Made by a program: the position numbers and the translations under genes
The notes under the pieces: model-generated
Databases searched by the model: none
Told to the model about the DNA's origin: nothing
What the model saw: only the letters and a program-made list of their open reading frames with translations
Origin: Sulfitobacter maritimus
GTDB lineage: Bacteria; Pseudomonadota; Alphaproteobacteria; Rhodobacterales; Rhodobacteraceae
NCBI RefSeq assembly: GCF_013346665.1
Contig: NZ_JABVBB010000026.1
Coordinates: forward strand, 1-56,397
Reading direction: 5' to 3'
DNA length: 56,397 bases
Shown here: positions 35,545 through 44,518 of the stretch, one piece after another
Numbering within the stretch: the stretch's first letter is position 1
Layout of the letters: every line of letters begins with the position of its first letter

Positions 35545-35651
35545 TCGGGGTGCAGGCCCCCCGCTAAGAAATTGCCCGCTCTACGCCTTCAAAGTGTAGA
35601 GCGGGCTTTTTGTCCTTTGGAACTCAGACCCTGATCCAAAGGAAAATCCCC

Positions 35652-38600
35652 ATGACCAAGCCCAAACCGGCAAACCCGGCTCTCTCGATCTCCCACCCTG
35701 ACCTCGTATCTGCCCTCGCGCAGATCGGCGCGGAGGTCGACAACCAGCCCCTGCGCAGTTCAGCGCTCGCGCGCATCATGCGCGAGACGTTTCATGGCAG
35801 CGATGCCGGCGGTGCCTGGGACTGGCGCATGGCCTATGACCTGATGCAGGCCGCGGCCATCAAGGTTTTGCTGCGTGGGGACGGTGCAGCAGGTGACATC
35901 GCCGCTGCAAAGCTGCTTGCCTCACGGCTCCTGACGGAAACGCGCCGGTCAGAGCAGCAGATCCGGCTGCAGCAGTTTTCCACGCCGTTGCCTTTCGCGG
36001 CAATGGTCGTGCGGGCGGCAGCCATTCGCAAGGGCGAGACTGTGCTGGAGCCCTCGGCTGGCACCGGTGCCCTGGCCGCTTTCGCCGCCCGGGCCGGTGC
36101 CACGCTTTTGCTCAACGAGATCGACCCCTTTCGCCAGCGCCTCCTGCGCGCGGTTTTCGGCGGCGAGGTGACGGGCCATGACGGCGAGCATATCGATGAT
36201 CTGCTGCAGACGCCGGTTCTACCCGACGTCGTGGTGATGAACCCGCCCTTCGCCTCCTCGGTCGATCGCTCCCGAGACAAGCACATCGCCGCCAAGCATC
36301 TCATCGCGGCTGCAAAGCGCCTGGCACCCGGCGGGCGGCTTGTGGCGATCATGCCGCCGGGATTCACGCCCGAACGCGATGCCGCGCATTGGTCCCGCGC
36401 CTGCGGTCTCCTGACGCCGCGCTTGGCGCTGACGATGCCAGGGCAGGTCTACCGCAAGCTCGGCACCTCTGTCGAAACCCAGCTGATGGTCTTCGACAAG
36501 GTGCAGGAGGTCGGCGAGATGATCCGCGTCCCTGTGCGGGATCTGGATGAAGCCTTGGCATATGTCGACGCCGTGGCCGCAACCCGGACCGAGATGCGCC
36601 CCGTACAACAGGCGGCGGTGATCCCTCACGGGCGGCCGACCGTTCCATCATCTGCCCCGCGCAAGACCGCCGCTGTGCCTGTTGCCGCCTCCAAACCACG
36701 GACCAATGCCGTCCGCCCGCTCAGCTTCACAAGCTTTGAGGCCCCCCGTGATAACACGCCGGTCTCGGATATCTATGCGCGTTACTGGCCGCAGCGGATC
36801 GCGATCGCGGGTGCGCAGGAACATCCCACGCCGCTCGTTGAAAGCATCGCCATGGCCTCGGTTGCCCCGCCCATGCCCTCAAACACGGGCAGTGATGACT
36901 TGCGCCTGCCCACACGGTTGATCGAGGAGGGAGATCTCTCCGAGGCGCAGCTCGAGACCATCATCATGGCGCATGATGCCCATGGGCGTGATCTGCCCGG
37001 TCGGTTTACCATCGATGACGACCAGACCAAGCTGACGCGCGCCGATGATGACCCGGATGCACGTGCCTATCGCCTTGGCTATTTCCTCGGCGACGGCACC
37101 GGTTGCGGCAAGGGGCGTGAATGCGCGGGGCTCATCCTTGTGAACTGGCTGGCCGGGCGCAGGAAAGCGATCTGGGTCTCCAAATCCGCCACGCTCATCG
37201 AGGACGCGATCCGCGACTGGACCGATCTCGGCGGCTCGCCAGCCGACATTCAGCCGCTTTCCAAATGGAAACCGGACCAGCCCGTCCCGATGGGCGACGG
37301 GATCCTCTTCGTCACCTACGCCACGCTGCGGTCCGCGGGCAAATGCGGCACCACGCGGCTCAGCCAGATCCTCGACTGGATGGGCGCGGAGTTCGAAGGC
37401 GTGCTGGCTTTTGATGAGGCCCATGCCATGCAGAACGCGGCCGGGTCCGAGCAGGGCAGGGGGGTCAAACCCTCCCAGCAGGGCCTTGCAGGCCTGCGGC
37501 TGCAACTGGCAGCACCCCGCGCTCGCGTCTTCTACATCTCGGCTACCGGCGCCACGAGCGTGCACAACCTCGCCTATGCCGCGCGGCTGGGGCTCTGGGG
37601 GCAGGGGCCGGAATACCCCTTTCCGAGCCGCGAGGGTTTCGTCTCGGCGATGGAAGCAGGCGGTGTCGCCGCCATGGAGGTGGTCGCGCGTGATCTCAAG
37701 ACGCTCGGCCTCTACACGGCCCGCGCCCTCAGCTTCGATGGCGTGGAATATGACGTGCTCGAACACGCGCTCACCCCGGCCCAGATCGAGATCTACGACG
37801 CCTATGCGGGAGCCTTTCGCACGATCCACCACAATCTCGAGACAGCGTTGACTGCGACCGGCGTCAATGATGCTTCGGGAGAGACCAATGCCTCGGCTGC
37901 TCGCGCCTCGGCCAAGTCCCGCTTCGAGAGCACGAAGCAGCGCTTCTTCAACCATCTCCTGATGGGCATGAAAGCCCCGACCATCATCCGCGCGATCAAG
38001 GACGATCTGGCAGCGGGCAAGGCTTGCGTCATCCAGGTGGTTTCGACAGGCGAGAGCCTGCTGAAACGCCGGCTTGAGACGATGGATTCCGACGACGAGC
38101 TCGTCGAGGGTGCCTTGACGCCGCGTGACTACGTGCTGGGCTACCTCGAACAGGCCTTCCCAATCCATGCTCAAAAGCTCGTCGAGATCGACGGCAATAT
38201 GGTGGTGGAACCTTTACGGGATGAGACCGGGGCGCTCGTTGTCTCGCGCGAGGCGCTCGCCCTGCGCGATGCGGCCATGATGGAGTTGATGACGCTCGCC
38301 CCGATCCCCTCGGCGCTCGATCAGATCCTCTGGGCCTTTGGTGACGACGCCGTGGCAGAAGTCACGGGGCGGTCCATCCGGCCCCTCAAGGCCGAGGATG
38401 GTCACCTCTTCATCGAAAAGCGCGTCGCCAGCAGCAATTCATCCGAAACCCAAGCCTTCATGGACGGTGAGAAGGACATCCTTATCTTCTCCGATGCGGG
38501 CGGTACGGGCCGGTCCTATCATGCGGCGCAAACGGCGAAGAACCAGAAACGGCGGCGGCACTACCTGCTGGAGCCCGGCTGGCGCGCCGATGCGGCCATC

Positions 38601-39914
38601 CAGGGGCTCGGCCGCACGCATCGCTCTGCCCAGGTCAGCGCGCCTTTCTTCCGGGTCTGCACCTCGGATGTGCATGGCGAAAAGCGTTTCACCTCGACTA
38701 TAGCCAAGCGCCTCGACCAGCTGGGGGCCTTGACCAAGGGTCAGCGCGAGACCGGCTCGCAGGGCATGTTCCGCGAGGAGGACAATCTCGAAAGCCCGAT
38801 CGCACGGGCCGCGCTGCGTGGGTATTTCGCCGATCTTGCCGCCGGGCGCGCCGAGGCGATGAGCTACGAGAGCTTCACCGACTGGACGGCCCTGCGGCTG
38901 ATCGACAAGGACGGGGTGCTCCTTGAGGAGCTTCCCCCGATCCAGCGGTTTCTGAATCGGGTGCTTGCCCTTCCCATCCACATGCAGAACGCGCTCTTTG
39001 CCGAGTTCATGCGCCGGATCGCTGATCAGACCGAACGCGCGCGGGCGGCGGGCACGCTCGATCTCGGCGTGGAAACCCTGCGCGGCGAAAAGATCGAACA
39101 GGTCTCCACAGAGGATCTCTGGACCTGCCCGAAATCCGGCGCCGTGACGCGGATCATCGGGCTGGAGGTCACCGACCCGGTCCACGTTCTTGGGGCCGAA
39201 GAGGCCATATCGCGCAATCCGGATAAGCTGCCGATGGTTAATCGCGCCTCCGGCCGCGCGGCGCTCATCTCGGCGCGCCCCATGCAGATGTATGACGAGG
39301 ACATTGTCACGCTGATGCGCAAGGTGGTGCGGCCAAACGGGTCGAGCTATCTGGAGGAGACGCGGTTCGAGTCCTCGGCCTGGGAAGACATCGGAAGGCC
39401 TGAGTTCGCAAGGCTTTGGGATGCCGAGGCTGCGTCCCTGCCAAAAACCACCACGACCAAGCTTTACCTGCTGACCGGGCTCTTGTTGCCGATCTGGAAG
39501 GACATTCCGACCACCAATGAGCGCATCTACCGCGTCACGCCCGACGGGGCGACCGCCATGATCGGGCGCACGCTGAGCGAGGAAGGGGCGGCAGCGCTGC
39601 GCGCCCGCTTCCTCGTGTCCAACCCGCAAACACCGCAGGAGATGTTGACCGCCGCCCTCGGCACCACCGCGCCTGTCGATCTGGGCCGGGGTCTCACCCT
39701 GACCCGTCGCCGGGTCGCAGGCGAGATGCGTCTCGAGCTTGGCGGTGCGGATCGGGGCATGATTGATGGCCTCAAGGCCATGGGGTGTTTCACGGAGATC
39801 ATCGCCTTCCAGTTGCGGGTGTTCCTGCCGCATGGGGACGGGATTGACACGGGAAGCTTTCTGGCACGGATCGTGGGGCAGCGAGCCGCTAGAGCGGCAG
39901 AACAAGCCGCCTGA
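35652..39914 (+). CDS. DNA methylase / strawberry-notch helicase fusion
   Basis: 1420 residues from ATG 35652. Residues about 100-290 form an N6-adenine methyltransferase-like domain: SAM motif VLEPSAGTGALAAFAARAG and catalytic NPPF (about 196-199). From about 420 comes a superfamily 2 helicase of the strawberry-notch type: GTGCGKGRE (about 482-490), DEAH (about 587), GGTGRSYHAAQ and QGLGRTHRSAQ (about 985-995). Phage P1 DarB has a similar fused arrangement and protects injected DNA from type I restriction. With ArdC in the same block, an anti-restriction role is a reasonable inference, not proven. Confidence 0.9.
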   Translation: MTKPKPANPALSISHPDLVSALAQIGAEVDNQPLRSSALARIMRETFHGSDAGGAWDWRMAYDLMQAAAIKVLLRGDGAAGDIAAAKLLASRLLTETRRSEQQIRLQQFSTPLPFAAMVVRAAAIRKGETVLEPSAGTGALAAFAARAGATLLLNEIDPFRQRLLRAVFGGEVTGHDGEHIDDLLQTPVLPDVVVMNPPFASSVDRSRDKHIAAKHLIAAAKRLAPGGRLVAIMPPGFTPERDAAHWSRACGLLTPRLALTMPGQVYRKLGTSVETQLMVFDKVQEVGEMIRVPVRDLDEALAYVDAVAATRTEMRPVQQAAVIPHGRPTVPSSAPRKTAAVPVAASKPRTNAVRPLSFTSFEAPRDNTPVSDIYARYWPQRIAIAGAQEHPTPLVESIAMASVAPPMPSNTGSDDLRLPTRLIEEGDLSEAQLETIIMAHDAHGRDLPGRFTIDDDQTKLTRADDDPDARAYRLGYFLGDGTGCGKGRECAGLILVNWLAGRRKAIWVSKSATLIEDAIRDWTDLGGSPADIQPLSKWKPDQPVPMGDGILFVTYATLRSAGKCGTTRLSQILDWMGAEFEGVLAFDEAHAMQNAAGSEQGRGVKPSQQGLAGLRLQLAAPRARVFYISATGATSVHNLAYAARLGLWGQGPEYPFPSREGFVSAMEAGGVAAMEVVARDLKTLGLYTARALSFDGVEYDVLEHALTPAQIEIYDAYAGAFRTIHHNLETALTATGVNDASGETNASAARASAKSRFESTKQRFFNHLLMGMKAPTIIRAIKDDLAAGKACVIQVVSTGESLLKRRLETMDSDDELVEGALTPRDYVLGYLEQAFPIHAQKLVEIDGNMVVEPLRDETGALVVSREALALRDAAMMELMTLAPIPSALDQILWAFGDDAVAEVTGRSIRPLKAEDGHLFIEKRVASSNSSETQAFMDGEKDILIFSDAGGTGRSYHAAQTAKNQKRRRHYLLEPGWRADAAIQGLGRTHRSAQVSAPFFRVCTSDVHGEKRFTSTIAKRLDQLGALTKGQRETGSQGMFREEDNLESPIARAALRGYFADLAAGRAEAMSYESFTDWTALRLIDKDGVLLEELPPIQRFLNRVLALPIHMQNALFAEFMRRIADQTERARAAGTLDLGVETLRGEKIEQVSTEDLWTCPKSGAVTRIIGLEVTDPVHVLGAEEAISRNPDKLPMVNRASGRAALISARPMQMYDEDIVTLMRKVVRPNGSSYLEETRFESSAWEDIGRPEFARLWDAEAASLPKTTTTKLYLLTGLLLPIWKDIPTTNERIYRVTPDGATAMIGRTLSEEGAAALRARFLVSNPQTPQEMLTAALGTTAPVDLGRGLTLTRRRVAGEMRLELGGADRGMIDGLKAMGCFTEIIAFQLRVFLPHGDGIDTGSFLARIVGQRAARAAEQAA

Positions 39915-40035
39915 AAAGCCAAAGCGGGCTTTGGGCCGGGCGTCGCGGATCGGGGTTTGGCCGGTCCGCGCTTTCCGGGCGCGCGCTGACCAATGCCACG
40001 CCCGGCCCCCCAAATTCAGACAAGAGGACAGACCC

Positions 40036-40422
40036 ATGACCAATCCCCAGATCGACTATGCCGCAATGGCGGCTCAGTGGCGCGCGGAGCGCGAAACCAC
40101 CTTGAAGGCGACCCGAGCGGAGCTGCTCGCGCAACTACGTGCGCTTGGCATCAGCGGGGTCACTGCCGAATACGAAGGCTATGGCGACTCCGGCAATGTC
40201 GAGGATGTGACGGTGCAGCCTGCAGAGGTCCAACTGCCGGAGGTGCTTGCCACAGAGGTTGGCGATTTCGCCTGGTCGCTCGCCTATCATCATCACCCGG
40301 GGTTTGAAAACAACGAGGGCGGCTACGGCACGCTGACCTGGGACATAGCACTAGACAGCATCACCCTCGATCATGCCGACCGCTATGTCGAATGCTCGCA
40401 CAGCTATGACGAGGGGCTGTGA
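40036..40422 (+). CDS. DUF6878-family protein
   Basis: 128 residues from ATG 40036 with an AGAGGA ribosome site. The family signature YEGYGDSGNVEDV, HHHPGFENNEGGYGTLTWDI and ITLDHADRYVE is clear. Function is unknown. The next gene starts one base after its stop. Confidence 0.82.
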   Translation: MTNPQIDYAAMAAQWRAERETTLKATRAELLAQLRALGISGVTAEYEGYGDSGNVEDVTVQPAEVQLPEVLATEVGDFAWSLAYHHHPGFENNEGGYGTLTWDIALDSITLDHADRYVECSHSYDEGL

Positions 40423-40423
40423 G

Positions 40424-40885
40424 ATGGCCCATCCGCTTCATCATGCTGAAAGCTCTGCCCGGAAATTCGGCGGAGTGCCGTCTGACTATCAGTCCATACA
40501 TGACTGGTTCGATGCCTCGAAAGAGCACCTCGCGCTCTTCACGCACCGAGCCATGCGCCATCACGCTCAAGGCCTGTTCGAGGCGGAACGGGTTTTCGGC
40601 CTGACCCTGACCAATAAAGCTGGTCGAGACATCCCCGTGCGCTGGATCGGCGAGCAGCATGTACGCGAAGACTGTCAGGGTCGTATCCCGAGCATGGCGG
40701 ACTGGCTGCGACGGATACAACCTGAGCCATGGATGGCCAATGGCCACATCGACCAGCATGCCGGCGATGAGCCCTGCGGCGACCCAAGGGTTGCCTGGGC
40801 CTCCGAGGTCGCCGCTGGCCGAACGGTTCTTGGCCTGAAAGATTGGATGGCGGCGCGCGCGACGCAAGCCACGCAAAGCGCCTGA
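40424..40885 (+). CDS. DUF6915-family protein
   Basis: 153 residues from ATG 40424 (TGAGATG junction with the previous gene). The signature MAHPLHHAESSARKFGGVPSDYQSIHDWFDASK and VRWIGEQHVREDCQGRIPSMADWL is typical of DUF6915. A cluster of His residues in the first half could bind metal. Function is unknown. Confidence 0.82.
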   Translation: MAHPLHHAESSARKFGGVPSDYQSIHDWFDASKEHLALFTHRAMRHHAQGLFEAERVFGLTLTNKAGRDIPVRWIGEQHVREDCQGRIPSMADWLRRIQPEPWMANGHIDQHAGDEPCGDPRVAWASEVAAGRTVLGLKDWMAARATQATQSA

Positions 40886-40985
40886 CAGGTCTCGGCCGTT
40901 TGCCAAACGAATACTGCATGGAAGCCCGGTTGGAAGATCGGGCTTCTTGCGTCGTTTACCCACCATTCTTCTTGAGGAGGATCGC

Positions 40986-41288
40986 ATGACACTCGATGAA
41001 ATCAAGGCCGCCGTCGATGCCGGCCAGACCGTGCATTGGGCCAATACCGGCTACGTTGTCCACAAGGACCGGCTCGGTCAGTACCTCATCACCTATGTGC
41101 CGAACGGTAGCTGCATCGGTCTGACCGACCGGGGCGGGCACGGGTTGAACGGAAAAGAGGCGGAGTTCTTCATCGCGCGATCGGAGGACTGCGCGGAAAA
41201 TCCGGGCAGCCAATCAAGACCAGACGGGCAGGGGAGGGGCGTAGCACCCGGAGGCGCGGGGGCATTCCCACTCGGACGGCAGCTCTGA
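40986..41288 (+). CDS. Small conserved plasmid protein
   Basis: 100 residues from ATG 40986, with GAGGAG upstream. MTLDEIKAAVDAGQTVHWANTGYVV and DRLGQYLITYVPNGSCIGLTDR form a compact beta-rich core common on plasmids of this group. Residues after about 65 are low-complexity Gly/Pro. No function is known. Confidence 0.75.
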   Translation: MTLDEIKAAVDAGQTVHWANTGYVVHKDRLGQYLITYVPNGSCIGLTDRGGHGLNGKEAEFFIARSEDCAENPGSQSRPDGQGRGVAPGGAGAFPLGRQL

Positions 41289-41412
41289 CCTGTGGGCGGG
41301 GCTGAAAGGAAAGCAAGCTTTCTGATTTGTGATCCCTCAAGGGGTCGAGAAAGCAATCCCGGATGCGCTGGCAATGACGTCAGGCACCGGCCAATCCAAA
41401 AGGAACCATCCC

Positions 41413-42141
41413 ATGTTCGCAGGAAACCTCACCCGCAATGCCGAAACCGCAGCCGCCGAGTACACCGGCATGATCCACTCGACGCGCTTTGACATCGCCA
41501 TCCAGTTGGAGGCGCGGGCCAAGATGTCCGAACGCAGCCCGGATTTTGACGTGACGGCAGTCAACAAATCAGGCCGCAAGGTGCGCATCGGCACGGCTTG
41601 GAACGAAACTGGCAACACCAGCGGCAACCCCTACATCTCGATGCAGCTCGATGTTGGCCTCGGCCCGTTCCGGGTCAACGCGGTGCAGACGAAAGAGGCG
41701 CGCGCGGCCCAGAGCGGCGAATTCGAGATCATCCCGCTCGTCTCGAACGGCCTGATAAAATCCGGCTCGATCTCAGGCGAGCTTACCGCCATGGACGCCG
41801 ACAACGCCTTCACCGGCTACATCGCCAACATGATGTTCGATCTGGAGTTCATGCTGATCGAGAACAGCTACAAGACCGAGGAGACCCACCCCGACTACCG
41901 GATTGAGGTCAGCTCGCCCCGGGGCACGCCAATCCGCGTCGGCTCAGCCTGGATGGCGAGAAGCAGCCGCACTGGCAATGACTACCTGTCGCTGCTGATC
42001 AACACGCCCGACGGTGACCTGCGCGTGAACGCCGTGCAGAACGAAGAACAGCGCGGCGGGCAGACTTTCTCGATCATCCCGTTCATCGACAGCGGTGAGC
42101 AGCCGCAGGATGCAGGCACGGGGCTGTCCTTGGTCGCCTAA
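41413..42141 (+). CDS. Tandem DUF736-like protein
   Basis: 242 residues from ATG 41413. Two DUF736-like units are visible: VRIGTAWNETGNTSGNPYISMQLDV...RVNAVQ and IRVGSAWMARSSRTGNDYLSLLINT...RVNAVQNEE. Single DUF736 proteins are about 100 residues, so this is an internal duplication. DUF736 genes accompany mobilization loci in alphaproteobacteria, with unknown function. Confidence 0.75.
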   Translation: MFAGNLTRNAETAAAEYTGMIHSTRFDIAIQLEARAKMSERSPDFDVTAVNKSGRKVRIGTAWNETGNTSGNPYISMQLDVGLGPFRVNAVQTKEARAAQSGEFEIIPLVSNGLIKSGSISGELTAMDADNAFTGYIANMMFDLEFMLIENSYKTEETHPDYRIEVSSPRGTPIRVGSAWMARSSRTGNDYLSLLINTPDGDLRVNAVQNEEQRGGQTFSIIPFIDSGEQPQDAGTGLSLVA

Positions 42142-42238
42142 TCGGCGCGCGAGGGGGAGACGATCTGAACCGAAAGGGGAGCCGTGGGACCACGGTTCCC
42201 CTTTTTCCATGGCCGTTTACGTGGAGGACGCCACCTGC

Positions 42239-42280
42239 TTGCGATCAGGTGCAAATGCGATACAATAATATATTATCGCA
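42239..42280 (+). promoter_or_regulatory. Promoter with palindromic AT-rich operator
   Basis: TTGCGA (42239-42244) and TACAAT (42261-42266) are 16 bases apart. TGCGATA (42256-42262) and TATCGCA (42274-42280) form perfect 7-bp inverted arms over the -10 box and start site. It precedes the gene at 42298. Confidence 0.55.
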
Positions 42281-42297
42281 ACATCGAGGGCGGGCGC

Positions 42298-42834
42298 GTG
42301 GCGGCTAGATCAGGGACGGTTCCATGGTTCGAGAGCTTTGATGTTGAGGTAGAGGTTGAAGATCTCCTCACTCATATCGAGCGCTGCACCGGATTCGCGC
42401 TACCCGCCCGAAAGCGCGATGTCATCATGTCATTTGCCAAGTCGAAGTTCGACAAGACCAGGCAGGGATATTTGGAGGCCAAGGCAGCAGGAAAGCCGGT
42501 GTCCACATCGTGTCGCGCTTATCTGACCGACCTGCAGGACACGATCTTCATGGCGATCCCGAAAGAGAACCTCGCGCGGATGCCGCTGAGCCAGCAGGTC
42601 CTCAACGACCCTTCATTTTACGCGGACGCCATGCACCGTGCCGCTGCGATCAGCGAAGATGAGCTTTTCATGGCTTTGTCCTCATCGCTGAACGATATGA
42701 CGGTCCAAGACGCTCGGGCGTTTGTCTCGAAGCTGTGGCACAGCACGATCGATGACAATTCCCGCAAGTATGCCGAAGCCCTGAAGCGCCCCGAGCGTGA
42801 ACCGCAGCCCTTTCGCCCGGGGAACACCGTGTAA
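42298..42834 (+). CDS. Hypothetical protein
   Basis: 178 residues from GTG 42298, chosen because it lies just after the promoter; the longer frame to 42184 would begin before it. Recognisable stretches are [32 protein letters not shown] and [18 protein letters not shown]. No domain is recognised. It is mainly helical and soluble. It stands between the DUF736 gene and the rhomboid gene. Confidence 0.65.
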   Translation: MAARSGTVPWFESFDVEVEVEDLLTHIERCTGFALPARKRDVIMSFAKSKFDKTRQGYLEAKAAGKPVSTSCRAYLTDLQDTIFMAIPKENLARMPLSQQVLNDPSFYADAMHRAAAISEDELFMALSSSLNDMTVQDARAFVSKLWHSTIDDNSRKYAEALKRPEREPQPFRPGNTV

Positions 42835-42940
42835 GATCGGAGCCATTCTCTTGGCTTGAGCCGTACCGAGGTTGGCCGCCTCGAACCCCCTTTCCTGGAG
42901 GTGGCATCCTGTGCAGCGTGCGAAAGCCGTTGAAGGTGCT

Positions 42941-43564
42941 GTGGTGACGTCTACTGTCGCCAACATGATGAACCGGGATCACATGCGCGCCTTCTTGCGG
43001 CGCGCCGCGGCGCTTGCCGCTTTTGTCGCACTGCTCTGGGCGGTCCAAGTCGTCAATTGGATCACCGGCTACGGCTTGAACCCGGCCTTCGGCCTGATCC
43101 CCCGGCACGTCAGCGGATTGGATGGTGTCATCACCATGCCCCTCCTGCATGGAAGCTTCGCGCACCTTATGGCCAATACGCCGCCGCTCTTGGTGATGGG
43201 TGGGCTGCTGGTGGCCACGACCACGAGGGCCTTGCTGCCGGTGAACGCAGTGGTGATCGGCCTCGGCGGCGGACTCGTCTGGCTGTTCGGAAGCTCCGCC
43301 ATCCATATCGGTGCGTCAGGGTTGGTCTTCGGCTGGTTTGGCTTCCTCGTCGCACGCGGCTTCGTGGATCTCTCATTGATCACGCTGGGCGCGGCACTGG
43401 TGGTCGGTGTCCTCTATAGCTCCATTCTCTGGGGCGTTCTTCCGGGCCAACCCGGCGTCTCGTGGGAGGCGCATCTCTTCGGCGCCATCGCGGGCGCGGC
43501 CGCTGCAGTCCTTGTCCGGACGCATGTACATGCGCCGCGCCTCGGCGGCGTCGATCTGGACTGA
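42941..43564 (+). CDS. Rhomboid-family intramembrane serine protease
   Basis: About 207 residues from GTG 42941, preceded by GAAGG; the frame is open to 42872. Six membrane segments are predicted. Rhomboid catalytic features are all present: [11 protein letters not shown] in the second helix region, the nucleophile Ser in [14 protein letters not shown] and the His in [16 protein letters not shown]. It cleaves membrane proteins within the bilayer. A plasmid copy next to a defence cassette is uncommon. The terminal segment contains two His residues, then hydrophilic residues. Confidence 0.88.
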   Translation: MVTSTVANMMNRDHMRAFLRRAAALAAFVALLWAVQVVNWITGYGLNPAFGLIPRHVSGLDGVITMPLLHGSFAHLMANTPPLLVMGGLLVATTTRALLPVNAVVIGLGGGLVWLFGSSAIHIGASGLVFGWFGFLVARGFVDLSLITLGAALVVGVLYSSILWGVLPGQPGVSWEAHLFGAIAGAAAAVLVRTHVHAPRLGGVDLD

Positions 43565-43704
43565 AGCAATGCACTCGGCCAAAACCGGACATCGGTGACG
43601 GATACAGCGAAGGTCCGGAAGCGACCTTCTTGGACTTTCGGGGCCTCGATGACGGCGTCTTCGTTCGTAAAGGTGTCCCTTAGGGAAGTTGCAAAAAAAT
43701 CGCC

Positions 43705-43793
43705 TACAGCGATCTTGTATCGCGCAAGGAATATCCCATCTATGTTTTATCGGTATGCCGGGCTTCGGTCTGGTTCGGAATAAAATCGCTGTA
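43705..43793. repeat. Long-range 9-bp inverted repeat
   Basis: TACAGCGAT (43705-43713) and ATCGCTGTA (43785-43793) are exact complements separated by 71 bases, ending five bases before the first tetraloop hairpin. It could close a larger RNA fold (compare a1/a2 arms of retron RNAs) or be an operator pair. Confidence 0.35.
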
Positions 43794-43797
43794 ATTA

Positions 43798-43990
43798 GGA
43801 TCGGTTCGCCGATCCGTGGAGGGGCTAGTTCCCTCTGACGCCTACCCCCCAAGCGGCCCCTGTGGCGGCGGCGGGGCGGCGGCCCCCCGGGCGACCCCGG
43901 GGGGCCAGCATAAGGGATAAGGACGGTCTCTCCGTTCCTCGCGCTGGTGGCGACACCCTTCCGCAATCCTGCGGCAGGGCCAGCAGAGGA
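43798..43990 (+). ncRNA. Candidate retron msr-msd RNA or structured leader
   Basis: Consecutive stems are visible: GGATCGG-TTCG-CCGATCC (43798-43815, a UUCG tetraloop), GAGGG-7-CCCTC (43819-43835), and an 11-bp perfect stem GGCCCCCCGGG-CGAC-CCCGGGGGGCC (43881-43906). Next comes CCGCA-ATCC-TGCGG inside an outer GCTGG/CCAGC stem (about 43943-43984). Two short stems followed by a long stem is the msr-msd pattern, and retron RNAs lie upstream of the RT operon. The closing a1/a2 arms and the branching G are not identified, so a backbone leader RNA is an alternative. Confidence 0.3.
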
Positions 43991-43997
43991 GGCCATA

Positions 43998-44015
43998 ACA
44001 TGGCTTACGACACCG
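43998..44015 (+). repeat. 18-bp direct repeat, left copy
   Basis: ACATGGCTTACGACACCG, identical to 47857-47874. Both copies cover a start codon and encode MAYDT. The pair brackets the defence cassette. Confidence 0.7.
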
Positions 44016-44167
44016 ACGAGATCAGCCAGCGTGGGACACGCGAGACAAAACGGAAGCGCAAGCCGACGTGGAAGTCTCGCCTGTTAAAGGGCGTATTCTG
44101 GGTAGCCTGGGGGATGGGGAAACTCTTTGACCTCACCGAATGGCTGTCCCGGTTGTCTGGCGACTAA
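44000..44167 (+). CDS. Small protein with MAYDT start
   Basis: 55 residues with a strong GAGGAGG site. The first 16 bases match the start of the DUF2493 gene at 47859; after that the sequences differ. The remainder is a basic linker (TKRKRKPTWKSR) and an amphipathic or membrane-like helix LLKGVFWVAWGMGKLFDLTEWLSRL. It may be a genuine small membrane-associated protein, or a chimera made when the cassette joined the 5' end of a DUF2493 gene. It ends 45 bases before the XRE gene. Confidence 0.5.
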   Translation: MAYDTDEISQRGTRETKRKRKPTWKSRLLKGVFWVAWGMGKLFDLTEWLSRLSGD

Positions 44168-44212
44168 CCGCGCGACCCTTAATGTTCGCATTTGGCGAAA
44201 GGAGGACCGAGA

Positions 44213-44518
44213 ATGCTAGGTGAAGCACTGAGATTGATCCGGGTCTTCCATGACCTGAAACAGAACGAGTTGGCGGAACGTCTCGATATTTCCCAATCAC
44301 ACCTTTCTGATATCGAACGATGCCGGAAAGTGCCAAGTCAGGAAATCGTTGCACGATACGCCGAAGAGTTTGATCTGCCAGTCAGCTCGATCTGGTTTTT
44401 TGACGAGAAGCTGACAGAAGGCACGACACCGGGCGCTATCGAGAAAGCGCGTGGGGTTGTCGCTGACAAGATACTTGATTTTCTTCGGATGATCGAGCGG
44501 AAGCGGGCGTCATCATGA
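44213..44518 (+). CDS. XRE-family regulator of the retron operon
   Basis: 101 residues from ATG 44213, with GGAGG at 44201-44205 and a small TTCGC-GCGAA hairpin just before. The helix-turn-helix (about 5-60) reads ALRLIRVFHDLKQNELAERLDISQSHLSDIERCRKVPS. The C-terminal helix (75-98) may dimerise. Its TGA overlaps the RT ATG by four bases (ATGA), so RT synthesis is translationally coupled to it. A role as operon repressor, or as a retron component, is inferred from position. Confidence 0.9.
   Translation: MLGEALRLIRVFHDLKQNELAERLDISQSHLSDIERCRKVPSQEIVARYAEEFDLPVSSIWFFDEKLTEGTTPGAIEKARGVVADKILDFLRMIERKRASS

Larger units (their letters stand above)
43565..43999. other. Structured non-coding region between rhomboid and defence cassette
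   Basis: 435 bases with no supported gene. A 9-bp inverted repeat spans 43705-43793, and a dense series of hairpins runs from 43798 to 43990. The candidate ncRNA is listed separately. Confidence 0.55.

Noticed and set aside
36879..40043. Long minus-strand frames opposite the helicase gene
   Set aside because: They are shadows of the methylase/strawberry-notch gene, which has intact catalytic motifs.
43373..43996. 207-codon minus-strand frame opposite rhomboid
   Set aside because: It is Arg-rich low-complexity sequence overlapping a gene with a complete rhomboid active site and a hairpin array.
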